DNA of 49,356 nucleotides, from the NCBI GenBank assembly GCA_947487055.1, contig CANKVN010000005.1, forward strand, positions 1 to 49,356. The letters are read 5' to 3'. Under the pieces are notes generated by a model. That model did no database searches. It was not told where the DNA came from and was given only the letters and a program-made list of their open reading frames with translations. The number at the start of each line of letters is the position of its first letter. Within the stretch, counting starts at the first letter, position 1. The position numbers and the translations under genes are program-made. Of this stretch, positions 25,009-35,457 are shown in pieces. The DNA is from Flavobacteriales bacterium. GTDB taxonomy: Bacteria > Bacteroidota > Bacteroidia > NS11-12g > UBA955.

Positions 25009-27771
25009 ATGTATAGATTATTTACTTTAGCTTCACTGCTTATACTGCATCTGCCTGTTAAAGCACAAGTAACTTTAGATCCGGTATTCGCAACACAAAA
25101 TGACAGCGTTACCATCTTTTATGATGCCAGTAAAGGCAATGGCGCCTTGAAAGATCTGGGGCCACCTGAAGTTTATATCCATACCGGAGTGATCACAAAC
25201 ATTAGCACAGGGCTCTCCGACTGGCGCTATGTGAAAGGGGTCTGGGGCACCGATGACGCACCCAGAAAAATGAGCTATGTAGGAAATAATATTTATAAGA
25301 TTAAAATATATATTCCTACTTTTTATGGTGTTCCTGGCACAGAAACAGTAAAGAAAATTGCTTGTGTATTTCGTAACAAAGCCGGTGATAAAGTGGGTCG
25401 AAATGCCGATGGGACAGACATTTATGCAGACATTTACCAACCCGGACTTAAAGTAAGTTTCACCAAACCTTCAGAAATTCCGGGCATTTTTGAAAGCACC
25501 GACAATATTGCCTTTGAAGCCAAGGCTTCGGAAAAAGCAAAAATTACTTTTTACGAAAATGGCAGCCAATTGGATACGCAAACCACTTTGGTTTACGCCA
25601 AAACCCTAACAGGCCGTGCGCCCGGCAGGTATGAATATGTGGTGAAGGTACAAAAAGGCAGTTTAACCGCATTTGATACCATTTTCATTAACATAAATCC
25701 CGCAATCGTAACAGAAAATTTGCCCGCAGGAATGGCAGACGGAGCAAACTATATCAACGATTCTACAGTATTATTCTCGCTCTACGCCCCCAACAAAAAA
25801 TATATTTATGTAACCGGTGATTTCACCGGATGGCAGCAATTCCCGGCGTATTTTATGAAAAAAACACCTGACGGTAACCGTTGGTGGCTGCAGGTTTCTG
25901 GACTTAAAAAAGGGCAACAGTATGGCTACCAGTATTTGGTTGAAGGCCTGCTGCGTGAAGCAGATCCGCTTAGTGAACTTGTCCTTGATAACTGGAATGA
26001 TGGCTTCATCAACAAGGCTGATTTCCCCGGATTACCTGCTTATCCCTCAGGTAAAAGCACCGGCCTGGTTTCGGTTATTTCTCCCGGCAAATCGGCCTTT
26101 GCGTGGAAACACGATACCTTCACCGTTCGCAATTCGGGCAACCTTAACTTCTACGAACTGCACATCCGCGATTTTATTGCCGCCCATTCGTTTACGGTGC
26201 TGAAAGACACACTCCCATACCTTAAAAAACTGGGGGTTACTGCCATAAAACTGATGCCAGTAAATGAATTTGAAGGCAATTCCAGCTGGGGCTACAATGT
26301 TTCCTACCACATGGCCCTGGATAAATATTATGGCAATGCAAACCAGCTGAAAGCCTTTATTGACGAGTGCCATAAGCAGGGGATTGCTGTCATTATGGAT
26401 GTTGTTTTTAACCATGTTTTTGGCCAAAGCAGCCTCTGTCATATGTATTGGAACAGCGCCCTAAACCAACCTGCAAATGATAATCCATGGTTGAATCCGG
26501 TAGCCAAGCACGATTTTAATGTCGGGTATGATTTTAACCATGAAAGCCAGGCGACCCAGCAATACATGGACCGTGTTATTAAACATTGGCTCACAGAATT
26601 TAAAGCAGACGGGTTCCGCTTTGACCTTTCCAAAGGTTTCACCCAGAAAAATACCCTTGGCAACACATCCGCATGGGGCCAATATGATGGCAGCAGGATC
26701 TATTTACTAAAGCGCATGCGCGATGCAATCAGAACCTACAACAACAATGCACTGTTGATTTTAGAACATTTTGCAGACAACAGCGAAGAGACAGAACTGG
26801 CCAATGAAGGATTTATGCTGTGGGGCAATGGAAACGCAGCTTATACCGAAGTAAGCATGGGCTACTCCTATGATCTTTCATGGTTCAGCAATTACAAAAG
26901 CAGGGGCTGGAGCAATCCTAGGCTTGTTTCTTACATGGAAAGCCACGACGAAGAGCGAATGATGTACAAAAACATCAACTTTGGCAATATCAACGGTTCC
27001 TATAACATCAAACAAACTGCCACCGGCCTCAAGCGTTGCGAAATGGCGGCTGTTTTATTCTTTAGCGTTCCCGGACCTAAAATGGTATGGCAATTTGGCG
27101 AACTGGGATATGATGTAGGCATTAACACCAATGGCCGAACCGGTGAAAAACCCATTCGCTGGAACTATCTTGCAGATGCTGACCGCCAGAGGCTGAATAC
27201 GGTATACGCCACCATGATGAATTTACGCAACAAGTATCCTATTTTTCAAACCATTTACAACAACTTTGATTTGGGCAGCACCGTTAAGAAAGGTTGGTTA
27301 CAATATTATGATCATTACGTGCATGTGATTGCCAATACTGATGTAAAATCGGTAAACACCACCTACGACTTTCAGGATACCGGTAAATGGTATGAAGTAT
27401 TCGGTGGGGACAGCATGCGTGTTACCAACAAAAACATGCCCATAACCCTTGCTGCAGGCGCCTACAGGCTATTTACCAACAAGCGTATGGAATTGCAAAT
27501 AAAGGCACAGGTGTCCAACAGCACAGGTATTTCTGAATCATTGGATGCCGTGGTCGTTTTCCCAAATCCTGCAACAGACCAACTCTTTGTTGGGGCTAAA
27601 AAAATGGAATACCTGGAAGTTACCGACGCCCTGGGCCGTCAGGTATTTATCCAAAAACAACCTGACGATGTCATCAGCATCCACACCCAAAACTGGCCAA
27701 ACGGCATTTACCTGATACATGGCAAAACGGGCGGAACAAACTGGACACGGAAAGCCGTTATCCAACATTAA
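25009..27771 (+). CDS. T9SS-secreted multidomain GH13 alpha-amylase-family enzyme
   Basis: A 920-residue protein. ATG 25009 gives a signal peptide ending at VKAQ (20); the 26 in-frame codons upstream run through the terminator and are not coding. An N-terminal carbohydrate-binding-like domain (about 20-145) is followed by a linking beta domain (about 150-235), a CBM48/E-set domain (about 250-325, with YIYVTGDFTGWQ) and the GH13 barrel (about 375-800). Region I is DVVFNH (464-469), the nucleophile is Asp539 (GFRFDLSKG), the acid/base is Glu586 (LILEHF), and region IV is ESHDEER. The layout resembles glycogen-branching/isoamylase/pullulanase-type GH13 enzymes. A type A T9SS domain ends the protein (FPNPATDQLF, then TDALGRQVF). 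It would act on extracellular starch. Confidence 0.9.
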   Translation: MYRLFTLASLLILHLPVKAQVTLDPVFATQNDSVTIFYDASKGNGALKDLGPPEVYIHTGVITNISTGLSDWRYVKGVWGTDDAPRKMSYVGNNIYKIKIYIPTFYGVPGTETVKKIACVFRNKAGDKVGRNADGTDIYADIYQPGLKVSFTKPSEIPGIFESTDNIAFEAKASEKAKITFYENGSQLDTQTTLVYAKTLTGRAPGRYEYVVKVQKGSLTAFDTIFININPAIVTENLPAGMADGANYINDSTVLFSLYAPNKKYIYVTGDFTGWQQFPAYFMKKTPDGNRWWLQVSGLKKGQQYGYQYLVEGLLREADPLSELVLDNWNDGFINKADFPGLPAYPSGKSTGLVSVISPGKSAFAWKHDTFTVRNSGNLNFYELHIRDFIAAHSFTVLKDTLPYLKKLGVTAIKLMPVNEFEGNSSWGYNVSYHMALDKYYGNANQLKAFIDECHKQGIAVIMDVVFNHVFGQSSLCHMYWNSALNQPANDNPWLNPVAKHDFNVGYDFNHESQATQQYMDRVIKHWLTEFKADGFRFDLSKGFTQKNTLGNTSAWGQYDGSRIYLLKRMRDAIRTYNNNALLILEHFADNSEETELANEGFMLWGNGNAAYTEVSMGYSYDLSWFSNYKSRGWSNPRLVSYMESHDEERMMYKNINFGNINGSYNIKQTATGLKRCEMAAVLFFSVPGPKMVWQFGELGYDVGINTNGRTGEKPIRWNYLADADRQRLNTVYATMMNLRNKYPIFQTIYNNFDLGSTVKKGWLQYYDHYVHVIANTDVKSVNTTYDFQDTGKWYEVFGGDSMRVTNKNMPITLAAGAYRLFTNKRMELQIKAQVSNSTGISESLDAVVVFPNPATDQLFVGAKKMEYLEVTDALGRQVFIQKQPDDVISIHTQNWPNGIYLIHGKTGGTNWTRKAVIQH

Positions 27772-27790
27772 TAGCTGTCTAACATCATAA

Positions 27791-27818
27791 AACCCTGCCA
27801 TTTTAGCAGGGTTTTTTT
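27791..27818 (+). terminator. Rho-independent terminator at the end of the starch locus
   Basis: An 8-bp stem (AACCCTGC 27791-27798 with 27806-27813), a 7-nt loop and seven T. Confidence 0.88.
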
Positions 27819-27869
27819 ATTCCTTTGGGGCATTTGCCAAAACCGTATGGTAATGGCAGGTTTAAATTG

Positions 27870-27877
27870 TAAATTTG
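27870..27877 (+). promoter_or_regulatory. -7 element of ftsH
   Basis: TAAATTTG, a perfect TAnnTTTG, 51 nt before the ftsH ATG. No TTTG at the expected upstream distance. Confidence 0.5.
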
Positions 27878-27928
27878 TGATGAAAATAGTTTTGGCGCAA
27901 CTATTGCCTTAACCATACATATTGTAAA

Positions 27929-29950
27929 ATGGACGAAAACAAAAACCCTAAGCAAAAACCAGGCGGCTTCCGTTTCAACCCTTATTGGATCTATGGCATC
28001 ATCTTTATTGTGATGCTGGTTTTAACCTTTTTCCCGCGCAGCACCGGCTTTAGCAGCAACTGGAGTGATGTGAAACAAATGATTATCCAGGGTGATGTAG
28101 ACAAATTGGTTGTCGTAAACGAACAAGTCGTTGAAGTTTACCTGAAGAAAGATGCCGCTCAGAAAGAGGAGCACAAAAGCAAAACAAAAAAGGAAGATTT
28201 GTTGGGCGGAGACCAGGCAAATTACAGTTTTGAAATTGAAAAGGGTTATTTCAACAATGAAATCAAGGACCTTAAAGACGAACTGAAGGATAAAAAACTC
28301 GAAAACAACATCCCTCCTATAAAGTATGAATCGCATAGCGACATTGTGGGACAGCTGTTTCAGTGGTTGTTCTTCATTGGTATTTTCCTCATATTCTGGA
28401 GCGTTCTGTTTCGCCGCGTAGGTGGCGGAGGCGGCGGTGGTTCCAATATTTTCAGCATTGGCCGCGCACGCGCTCAGTTGTTTGACAAAGACACCAAGGT
28501 AAACATTTCTTTCAAGGATGTAGCCGGTTTGGAAGAAGCCAAAGTAGAAGTAATGGAAGTGGTTGACTTCCTGAAGAATCCTAAAAAATACACCAACCTG
28601 GGAGGCAAAATCCCCAAAGGCGTATTGCTGGTAGGCCCTCCCGGTACCGGTAAAACCTTGCTGGCAAAAGCTGTTGCAGGCGAAGCCGGCGTGCCTTTCT
28701 TCTCCCTTTCGGGTTCGGATTTTGTAGAAATGTTTGTGGGTGTCGGTGCAAGCCGTGTCCGCGATTTGTTTAAACAAGCCAAGGAAAAAGCACCCTGCAT
28801 CATCTTCATCGACGAAATTGATGCTGTTGGACGTGCAAGGGGTAAAAACCTCGTGCAAGGCAGCAACGATGAACGTGAAAACACCTTGAACCAGTTGCTT
28901 GCAGAAATGGACGGATTTGGAACCGACAGCGGTGTTATCATCATGGCTGCAACAAACCGCCCGGACATCCTGGACAGTGCTTTGCTGCGCCCAGGACGTT
29001 TTGACAGGCAAATTACCGTTGACAAGCCCGATTTGGCAGGCAGGGAACAAATCTTCAAGGTTCACCTGAAGCCCCTTACCAAATTATCATCCGACGTGGA
29101 CGCTCACAAACTGGCCGCACAAACGCCCGGTTTTGCCGGTGCTGAAATTGCCAATGTGTGCAATGAGGCTGCCCTGATAGCTGCAAGGCACGAAAAAGAC
29201 CATGTAGACATGCAGGATTTTCAGGATGCCATTGACCGCGTGATTGGTGGCTTGGAAAAGAAAAATAAAATCATTTCACCTGAAGAAAAAGAAATTGTAG
29301 CCTACCACGAAGCAGGCCATGCCATTGCAGGCTGGTTCCTGGAGAATGCAGATCCATTGCTGAAAGTAAGCATCGTTCCCCGCGGTGTTGCAGCGCTGGG
29401 CTATGCGCAGTATTTGCCAAAGGAACAATACCTTTACCGCACCGAGCAATTGCTGGATTCTATGTGCATGACCCTTGGTGGCCGTGCAGCAGAAGATCTT
29501 TTCTTCGGAAAAATCAGCACAGGTGCACAAAACGACCTCGAACGCATTACCAAAATGGCCTATTCCATGGTAACCATTTACGGTATGAGCGAAAAGGTAG
29601 GAAACCTTTCATTCTACGATCCTCAAGGAGAATACGGCTATCAGAAACCATACAGCGACAAAACCTCCGAGATGATTGACGAGGAAGTGAGACGCATTGT
29701 GGGCGAAGCTTACCTGCGCTGCAAAACCCTGCTTACCGATAAAAAGGAGGCCGTAAAATCTGTAGCAGAAGAGCTCTTGCAAAAGGAAATCCTGTTTAAG
29801 TCTGACCTGGAGCGTTTAATTGGCAGAAGACCATTTGACGTAAAAGCGAACGAAAACGAAGTTCCTGCGCAGGAAACACCCGCACCTGAAGCCCCTTCAA
29901 CAACTGAAGTGACCGACAATCAGGATAGCCACATTGAGCCTGAATCGTAA
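27929..29950 (+). CDS. ftsH: ATP-dependent zinc metalloprotease FtsH
   Basis: A 673-residue membrane-bound AAA+ protease that degrades damaged and regulatory membrane and soluble proteins. There are two transmembrane segments (about 18-35 and 140-160) with a periplasmic domain between. After a Gly-rich linker come Walker A GPPGTGKT (about 236-243), Walker [12 protein letters not shown], the second region of homology [17 protein letters not shown], and the zinc site HEAGH (about 460-464). The C-terminal tail is acidic and Pro/Thr-rich. The next gene overlaps its end by 17 nt. Confidence 0.97.
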   Translation: MDENKNPKQKPGGFRFNPYWIYGIIFIVMLVLTFFPRSTGFSSNWSDVKQMIIQGDVDKLVVVNEQVVEVYLKKDAAQKEEHKSKTKKEDLLGGDQANYSFEIEKGYFNNEIKDLKDELKDKKLENNIPPIKYESHSDIVGQLFQWLFFIGIFLIFWSVLFRRVGGGGGGGSNIFSIGRARAQLFDKDTKVNISFKDVAGLEEAKVEVMEVVDFLKNPKKYTNLGGKIPKGVLLVGPPGTGKTLLAKAVAGEAGVPFFSLSGSDFVEMFVGVGASRVRDLFKQAKEKAPCIIFIDEIDAVGRARGKNLVQGSNDERENTLNQLLAEMDGFGTDSGVIIMAATNRPDILDSALLRPGRFDRQITVDKPDLAGREQIFKVHLKPLTKLSSDVDAHKLAAQTPGFAGAEIANVCNEAALIAARHEKDHVDMQDFQDAIDRVIGGLEKKNKIISPEEKEIVAYHEAGHAIAGWFLENADPLLKVSIVPRGVAALGYAQYLPKEQYLYRTEQLLDSMCMTLGGRAAEDLFFGKISTGAQNDLERITKMAYSMVTIYGMSEKVGNLSFYDPQGEYGYQKPYSDKTSEMIDEEVRRIVGEAYLRCKTLLTDKKEAVKSVAEELLQKEILFKSDLERLIGRRPFDVKANENEVPAQETPAPEAPSTTEVTDNQDSHIEPES

Positions 29951-31028
29951 GCAAATTGCAACCTGGGCGGCCATTGTTGCCGTTGGTTTTGCGGCTTGGT
30001 TTCTCCGCAGCGTTATTGCCTATTTCCTGGTAGCAGCGCTCCTCAATTTTATTGCTGCACCGCTGATGCAGTTGATGGAACAGAAAATCACCTGGAAAAA
30101 ACAACCCCTTCCGCGGTGGACCTATGCAACGGTGATAATCCTGCTGCTGCTGGCTTCCATCATTGGCTTGGCAAGGATTATTGTGCCTCCTTTGCTGGAA
30201 CAGGCAGACACCATCAGCCACATATCGCACGAAGGTTTTAAACGCAGTTTCGGACAACCCATCAGCGACTTTCAGCGATACCTCACAACATGGGGCTTTG
30301 AAGATTCCGTATTTACACAGGAAACCATCAAAGCGCAGTTCATGAAGTGGCTGAATACAGGCAATCTGCGGGAAACCATAACCCAGGTTATTGGCGGATT
30401 AAGCACAGTGGGTGGATGGATTTTCTCGGTGCTGTTCATCACTTTTTTCTTTCTCAAAGAGAAATTTCTCATCTATCGACTGATACACACACTAACACCG
30501 GACAAAATTGAGCCCAGGGTTCAAAAGGTGTTGAGGGGCATAAACCAACTGCTGGGGAAATACTTCCGCAGCCTTATTCTGCAAGTGCTGGTATTTGGAT
30601 CCTATATTTTTATTGGCCTCAGCATATTCGGAGAAAAGTATGCGCTCACAATCGCCGTTTTTTCAGGGCTCGTTAATTTAATCAGTTATGTCGGACCCAT
30701 GCTCGGCCTTTCATTTGCCTTGCTGTTCAGCATTGGCGGACATATTGGCGCTGATTTCTACAGCAGTATTTTACCCCACTTGATGGAGGTTGCCACGGTT
30801 TACGGCATTGCCATTTTGCTGGATAATCTATTTTCCTATCCACTCATTTTTTCAAACAGTTTAAAGCTGCATCCCCTGGAATTGTTTTTTGTAATTCTGG
30901 CCGGTTTTCAGATTGCCGGATTGGGTGGAATGATTTTAGCAGCTCCCGTTTACACCATGTTGCGCATCATTGCCAAAGAGTTTTTCCAGGGCTTTGATGT
31001 GATAAGAAGCATCACCAGAAAGGTTTAG
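29934..31028 (+). CDS. AI-2E/PerM-family membrane permease
   Basis: A 364-residue inner-membrane protein with about 7-8 hydrophobic segments and the layout of the AI-2E (PerM/YhhT/TqsA) family. This includes an early pair of segments, a cytoplasmic or periplasmic middle region, and the C-terminal [16 protein letters not shown] and [18 protein letters not shown] blocks typical of it. The substrate is unknown; few members truly move AI-2. The start is the TTG at 29934 inside the end of ftsH, because the first membrane segment begins soon after and there is no later suitable ATG. This implies translational coupling to ftsH. It is convergent with lnt (4-nt overlap). Confidence 0.85.
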   Translation: MSLNRKQIATWAAIVAVGFAAWFLRSVIAYFLVAALLNFIAAPLMQLMEQKITWKKQPLPRWTYATVIILLLLASIIGLARIIVPPLLEQADTISHISHEGFKRSFGQPISDFQRYLTTWGFEDSVFTQETIKAQFMKWLNTGNLRETITQVIGGLSTVGGWIFSVLFITFFFLKEKFLIYRLIHTLTPDKIEPRVQKVLRGINQLLGKYFRSLILQVLVFGSYIFIGLSIFGEKYALTIAVFSGLVNLISYVGPMLGLSFALLFSIGGHIGADFYSSILPHLMEVATVYGIAILLDNLFSYPLIFSNSLKLHPLELFFVILAGFQIAGLGGMILAAPVYTMLRIIAKEFFQGFDVIRSITRKV

Positions 31029-32611
31029 GCTTTTTTACGGCTCAATTTGAGGTGATACAACACCCCCAATAAAAGGCAAATGCTGCTAAAAATGATTAGC
31101 CATGCGGTATCTCCCATACGCGTGTACAAGGTCATTTTCCTTTTACTGTCTATTTCCAGGGTATGAGAAACCGCCGTTTTTTGCCACCATTGGGTTTCCT
31201 TGATTAAGGTGCCCATGGGATTGATAAAACCCGATATTCCGGTATTGGCGCTGCGCACAACCCAACGACGGTGTTCGATGGCGCGCAAGCGTGCGTAAGC
31301 CAGATGCTGTTTATACCCCGGCGTATTTCCCCACCACGCATCGTTGGTGATGATGCAGAGCAGATCGGCGCTGTCCTTCACAAATCGACCTGTATAATCG
31401 CCATAAATGCTTTCATAACAAATAATGGGCGCTGCCTTAAACCCTCCTGCATCAAACACCCATGGAGCAGGACTTTTTCCCAGGCTGCCCGTGATGGAAT
31501 TGTCATCCAGCTGAATGGCCAGTTTTTCTATCCAGGGGAAATGCTGCACAAAAGGCATCTGCTCAGTTCCCGGCACCAAAATACTTTTGTGGTACCAGTC
31601 AACAGAACCATTATGGTTTAGCCAAAACGCACTGTTGTAGGCGTTCCACCACAGGGTAGGATCCTGGGTCTTGCGGGCCGTTTCATTGGGCCGAACAGTG
31701 CAATTTTCATACACCTGCTGCATATCGGCTCCTGTAAGGATATTCAGGTTCGGAAATTGCCTCGAAAATTGAAAGAGCGCAGCAACATCCGGGTGCTGTT
31801 TGGCATGGTCCACATCCACCGAGGCGGTGATGCTGGTTTCCGGCCATACCAACAGGTATGTATTTTTATCGACAACCCTTTTGCTGAGGGCCATCATCTC
31901 CGCCACCATATCGGAAGATTCCCGCACAAATTTTTCGTTCCAGGGATCATAACTGGGTTGGCAAAGGGCAACCTTAAGAGACCTATCCGGGGTTACCGTT
32001 TTTTGCCATTTCCAGGCGTTGAAAACCGAAGATAACCAAACAAACACAAACAGCCCGGGAGCGATGATATAATAAAATTTCTGTCTGGTTTTCCAGGCCT
32101 TCCAGATCAGCACATTCATGGCCAGGATAAAAGCCGATCCACCCAGAGTACCGGTAATATCATACCATTGAACCAGCCAGGGCGCTGATGCGAGTCCATT
32201 GCCAAGCGTAAGCCACGGCCAACTTAAATCCCAGCGGTGATGAAGGTATTCATACAGCAACCAAAAAACCACCAGCAGATAAACTGCAGGGTCGCCCCAT
32301 TTGCGCGCAGCACGGCGATAAAGCATCCACGGAATGGTCATGAAAAGAGAATTGAGCAAGAGCATAACCGCTGCGCCCACGCCCGTGCTGTTCCAAACCC
32401 ACCAGGTGGTAAACAAATTCCAAAAAAACAGGGCTCCGTATAACAATAACCACCATTTCCATGTCTGCTTATCCCGGTAATCTTCTTCCAGTTGAAATAA
32501 GGGAATAAAACCCAAAAATAAGCACACAAATATTCCAATTGGCGGCCATGCCAACCACAGCATCAAACCCGGTGCAACCAGGTAATACAGCCATTTCCAT
32601 TTAGGATTCAT
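31025..32611 (-). CDS. lnt: Apolipoprotein N-acyltransferase
   Basis: A 528-residue inner-membrane enzyme that adds the third acyl chain to lipoproteins. The N-terminal half has about 6 membrane segments, then a nitrilase-like periplasmic domain (about 210-490) and a final membrane segment. The catalytic triad is visible as Glu258 (LVWPETS), Lys342 (YHKSILVPGTEQMPF) and Cys398 (IICYESIYGDY). It overlaps the end of rsmI by 11 nt and is last in a minus-strand operon. Its presence fits the many lipoproteins of this genome. Confidence 0.95.
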   Translation of the reverse strand: MNPKWKWLYYLVAPGLMLWLAWPPIGIFVCLFLGFIPLFQLEEDYRDKQTWKWWLLLYGALFFWNLFTTWWVWNSTGVGAAVMLLLNSLFMTIPWMLYRRAARKWGDPAVYLLVVFWLLYEYLHHRWDLSWPWLTLGNGLASAPWLVQWYDITGTLGGSAFILAMNVLIWKAWKTRQKFYYIIAPGLFVFVWLSSVFNAWKWQKTVTPDRSLKVALCQPSYDPWNEKFVRESSDMVAEMMALSKRVVDKNTYLLVWPETSITASVDVDHAKQHPDVAALFQFSRQFPNLNILTGADMQQVYENCTVRPNETARKTQDPTLWWNAYNSAFWLNHNGSVDWYHKSILVPGTEQMPFVQHFPWIEKLAIQLDDNSITGSLGKSPAPWVFDAGGFKAAPIICYESIYGDYTGRFVKDSADLLCIITNDAWWGNTPGYKQHLAYARLRAIEHRRWVVRSANTGISGFINPMGTLIKETQWWQKTAVSHTLEIDSKRKMTLYTRMGDTAWLIIFSSICLLLGVLYHLKLSRKKA

Positions 32612-33305
32612 CGTCGTTGTCCTGATTGTAATGCAAACCTTGGATCACCACAACAAACTCGCCTTTGGGCGCTGTTTTGGTAAAATGCAGGATCAATTGC
32701 GCCACCGAACCATTGATGGTTTCCTCGAATTTTTTGGTCAGTTCCCGGCTAACACTAATTTTACGTTCGGCTCCGCCCAGGTCACTGATGGCCTGAAGCG
32801 TTTTCAGAATCTTATGCGGGCTTTCGTAAAAAACAACGGTATCGGGGGCTTCGAGTATCTGTTTCAGGCGCGTTTGGCGGCCTTTTTTCGGGGGTAAAAA
32901 CCCTTCAAATACAAATCTATGAAGGGCAAATCCACTTTTTAACAGCGCCGGAATAAATGCTGTTGCCCCTGGAATGACTTCCACAGGTATGCCTTGCTCC
33001 ATGCAAGCCCTGGCCAGTAAAAATCCGGGATCGGAAATACCGGGCGTACCCGCATCGGATATTTGTGCAAGTTTTGCACCCCTGTTGAGGCGATCCAAAA
33101 TCCCTGCAAGCCGGTGGTGTTCATTATGCTGATGCAGGGCCTCAAGCGGCGTTTGGATATCATAATGCTGTAATAGCACCCTGCTGGTGCGGGTGTCTTC
33201 GGCCAATACGGCATCCACCGATTTCAGGACTTCTACAGCCCTGAAGGTAATATCACCCAAATTGCCAACCGGTGTGGCTACCAGAAATAATTTTCCGCTG
33301 CTCAA
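32601..33305 (-). CDS. rsmI: 16S rRNA (cytidine-1402-2'-O)-methyltransferase
   Basis: A 234-residue SAM enzyme of the tetrapyrrole-methylase fold that methylates the ribose of C1402 in 16S rRNA. The signature VATPVGNLGDITFRAVEVLK lies at the N-terminus, followed by AEDTRTSRVLL, ISDAGTPGISDPG and the FEGFLPPKKGR block, all diagnostic of RsmI. It overlaps the M43 protease gene upstream (4 nt) and lnt downstream (11 nt). Confidence 0.96.
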   Translation of the reverse strand: MSSGKLFLVATPVGNLGDITFRAVEVLKSVDAVLAEDTRTSRVLLQHYDIQTPLEALHQHNEHHRLAGILDRLNRGAKLAQISDAGTPGISDPGFLLARACMEQGIPVEVIPGATAFIPALLKSGFALHRFVFEGFLPPKKGRQTRLKQILEAPDTVVFYESPHKILKTLQAISDLGGAERKISVSRELTKKFEETINGSVAQLILHFTKTAPKGEFVVVIQGLHYNQDNDDES

Positions 33306-34660
33306 TTTTTATTGATGAATAGCTTTTCAGTTTTTACAGGCTTTTGGGTATCTGCCCTTTTCAGCTGAAAAATATATACACCCGGAGCAAACCTGATGGT
33401 TGAAATAAACTGCTCGTTGCGGCTGATGGGGGCATTTTGCAAAACAACCCTTCCGGAAGCATCGTACACATCCAGATTTAATACATTCAGCAATTCTTCA
33501 TTGGTAACTTCCACCACCACTTTTTGTTCGTTGTTTCGTGCAAACAGCTTCACATCATTGTAAACAACCGTATCAAAAATGCGCATGGTTTGCACCACTT
33601 CAATCTTAATTGGCAAGGCAGTCCTGTAATTCTGAATAGCAGAGCGCATAATTTGCACTTGCTGACGGGTAAACATATTCTGGCAGGATTCTGAGCTATA
33701 ATCCATATAATTCTCCACCATATCAGGCAAATCGTTTTGTGCATCAAAACAGGTATTGGCGGATAAATTACAATCAAAATTGCTTTTGCTACCCTGATTT
33801 GGCGTATCGTACAGGTAATCATCAACAGAGCACCCGGATGTAAATACCGGATCTCCCCAGATATGGCGAAGCCCAAAGAAATGTCCAAATTCATGCGTTG
33901 CTACGCGGCCTTTGCGGCTATTGACTAATGATCCGGTAGCGCGTGGATTGTTACGACCCAAAACAGCATAATGAATAACCACCCCCTGATTGCTGTTTGC
34001 AGTCCAATAATTACTTGGCCAGTTGGGATGGCCATAAGGCGGGTAAGCATAACCCAGAACCAAACTACCCTGGCTGGGCACCTGCAAATCACCCACCCAC
34101 ACATTCAGGTATTTTGCTGCATTCCAGGCATCGTCGCCACCCTGAGAAGTAAATTTAATATTATCGGAATTGGTGCTGAAATTTGTCTTTGTGGAACTCT
34201 TGCGCACGATACCCGTAGTTGCGTTGCCATTTGGATCTACCTTGGCAAGCTCAAATTTAAAACGGACATTTCCTGCACGGCTTTTGAATATACTGCGGGT
34301 TTTGCCGGTATCCGGATTCAGCCGTCGAAAATCCTGATTTAGCACTTCCAGCTGATTAAATACCAAACTATCAGGAATATTCTCCAAGGTAGTGTTATAG
34401 AGGATGTGAAACACAACAGGAATCGTATATACAGTGTCTGTGAGGTAGGTGGTATCTACAATTTTAAGCTTTCGTGGAAGCACCCTTGGAGCGGCAAGCG
34501 ATTGAATATAAGCTTTGTCGTAGCTGGCTTTAAAACCCGGATATTGTTTTTCCAGCTTTTCCATCACCATGTCATGTCCGCAGCGTTCGATTTTCAAGTC
34601 TTGTCCCTGCAAAGACATCACAGCCAGCAAGCCAACAATTAGGTACAGTGATTTTCTCAT
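33302..34660 (-). CDS. T9SS-secreted M43 (cytophagalysin/pappalysin) metalloprotease
   Basis: A 452-residue secreted zinc protease. The signal peptide ends near LQGQ (20). A propeptide-like region precedes the catalytic domain, which begins near IPVVFHILYN. The extended zinc motif HEFGHFFGLRH is at about 256-266, and the Met-turn block ENYMDYSSESC follows about 60 residues later, as in family M43B. The end carries a type A T9SS sorting domain (LDVYDASGRVV, then PGVYIFQLKRAD). It is translationally coupled to rsmI by a 4-nt overlap, an odd partner. The target is unknown. Confidence 0.92.
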   Translation of the reverse strand: MRKSLYLIVGLLAVMSLQGQDLKIERCGHDMVMEKLEKQYPGFKASYDKAYIQSLAAPRVLPRKLKIVDTTYLTDTVYTIPVVFHILYNTTLENIPDSLVFNQLEVLNQDFRRLNPDTGKTRSIFKSRAGNVRFKFELAKVDPNGNATTGIVRKSSTKTNFSTNSDNIKFTSQGGDDAWNAAKYLNVWVGDLQVPSQGSLVLGYAYPPYGHPNWPSNYWTANSNQGVVIHYAVLGRNNPRATGSLVNSRKGRVATHEFGHFFGLRHIWGDPVFTSGCSVDDYLYDTPNQGSKSNFDCNLSANTCFDAQNDLPDMVENYMDYSSESCQNMFTRQQVQIMRSAIQNYRTALPIKIEVVQTMRIFDTVVYNDVKLFARNNEQKVVVEVTNEELLNVLNLDVYDASGRVVLQNAPISRNEQFISTIRFAPGVYIFQLKRADTQKPVKTEKLFINKN

Positions 34661-34665
34661 ATCAT

Positions 34666-35448
34666 TTATTTCCCTTTAAATTCGGGTTTTCTTTTTTCGT
34701 TAAACGCCGTAACGCCCTCGCGGTAATCTTCGCTGCGACCGGCAATTTCCTGGCAATAGGCCTCGTATTGCAGCATGGTTTCCAGGTCGGAATAGGCCGC
34801 TTTATTCAGCATTTGTTTTATCATCCCGATAGCCATGGTTGGGGCATTGGCATAGTACTCGGCAATGCCAGCAACAGTTTCATCCAACAGATCTGCAGAT
34901 ACAACCCTGTTTATTAAACCCCATTCCAGGGCTTGCTGAGCGGTAACTTTTCCGGCCATGGTGCACATTTCAAATGCCCTCGCAGGTGAAATGGCTTTGG
35001 GGAGAAAGTAGCTGCTTCCGCTGTCGGGAACCAAACCCACATTAACAAACACTTCAATTAAAGAAGCATGTTCAGCCGCCACAATAAAGTCGCAAGCCAA
35101 GGTCAGGGAGGCGCCTGCACCCGCAGCAACGCCGTTAAGCCTGCAGATTATCGGCTTGGGCATTTCGCGCATGGCGCGGATGATGGGATTGTAACGCTTA
35201 TAAAGGCTTTCGCTTAGGCTTCGGTTTTTACTGCCGGCAATGGCCTTCAAATCCTGGCCGCTGCAAAATGCTTTCCCGGCCCCTGTGAGCACAATTACAC
35301 GGACCTCCGCATCTTTGGTGGCCTGCTTCAGCGCATCCTGCAACTGATAGCTCTGATCGTCGTTGAATGCATTGAAAACATCCGGACGGTTCAAGGTGAT
35401 GCGGGCAATGTTGCCCGTTTTTTCGTACAAAACTGCTAAAGATTCCAT
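34666..35448 (-). CDS. Enoyl-CoA hydratase/isomerase, PaaG-like
   Basis: A 260-residue crotonase-fold enzyme. The oxyanion-hole segments are GKAFCSGQDLKAI and NGVAAGAGASL. NVGLVPDSGSSYFLP, with Asp as the catalytic acid, is typical of PaaG, the isomerase that opens ring-1,2-epoxyphenylacetyl-CoA to the oxepin. The C-terminal helix ends in KRKPEFKGK. No other paa genes are near, so a general enoyl-CoA isomerase role in fatty-acid or aromatic breakdown is equally possible. It lies 5 nt upstream of the M43 gene and 9 nt after the PAP2-like gene. Confidence 0.87.
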   Translation of the reverse strand: MESLAVLYEKTGNIARITLNRPDVFNAFNDDQSYQLQDALKQATKDAEVRVIVLTGAGKAFCSGQDLKAIAGSKNRSLSESLYKRYNPIIRAMREMPKPIICRLNGVAAGAGASLTLACDFIVAAEHASLIEVFVNVGLVPDSGSSYFLPKAISPARAFEMCTMAGKVTAQQALEWGLINRVVSADLLDETVAGIAEYYANAPTMAIGMIKQMLNKAAYSDLETMLQYEAYCQEIAGRSEDYREGVTAFNEKRKPEFKGK

Positions 35449-35457
35449 GCAAAGTGA

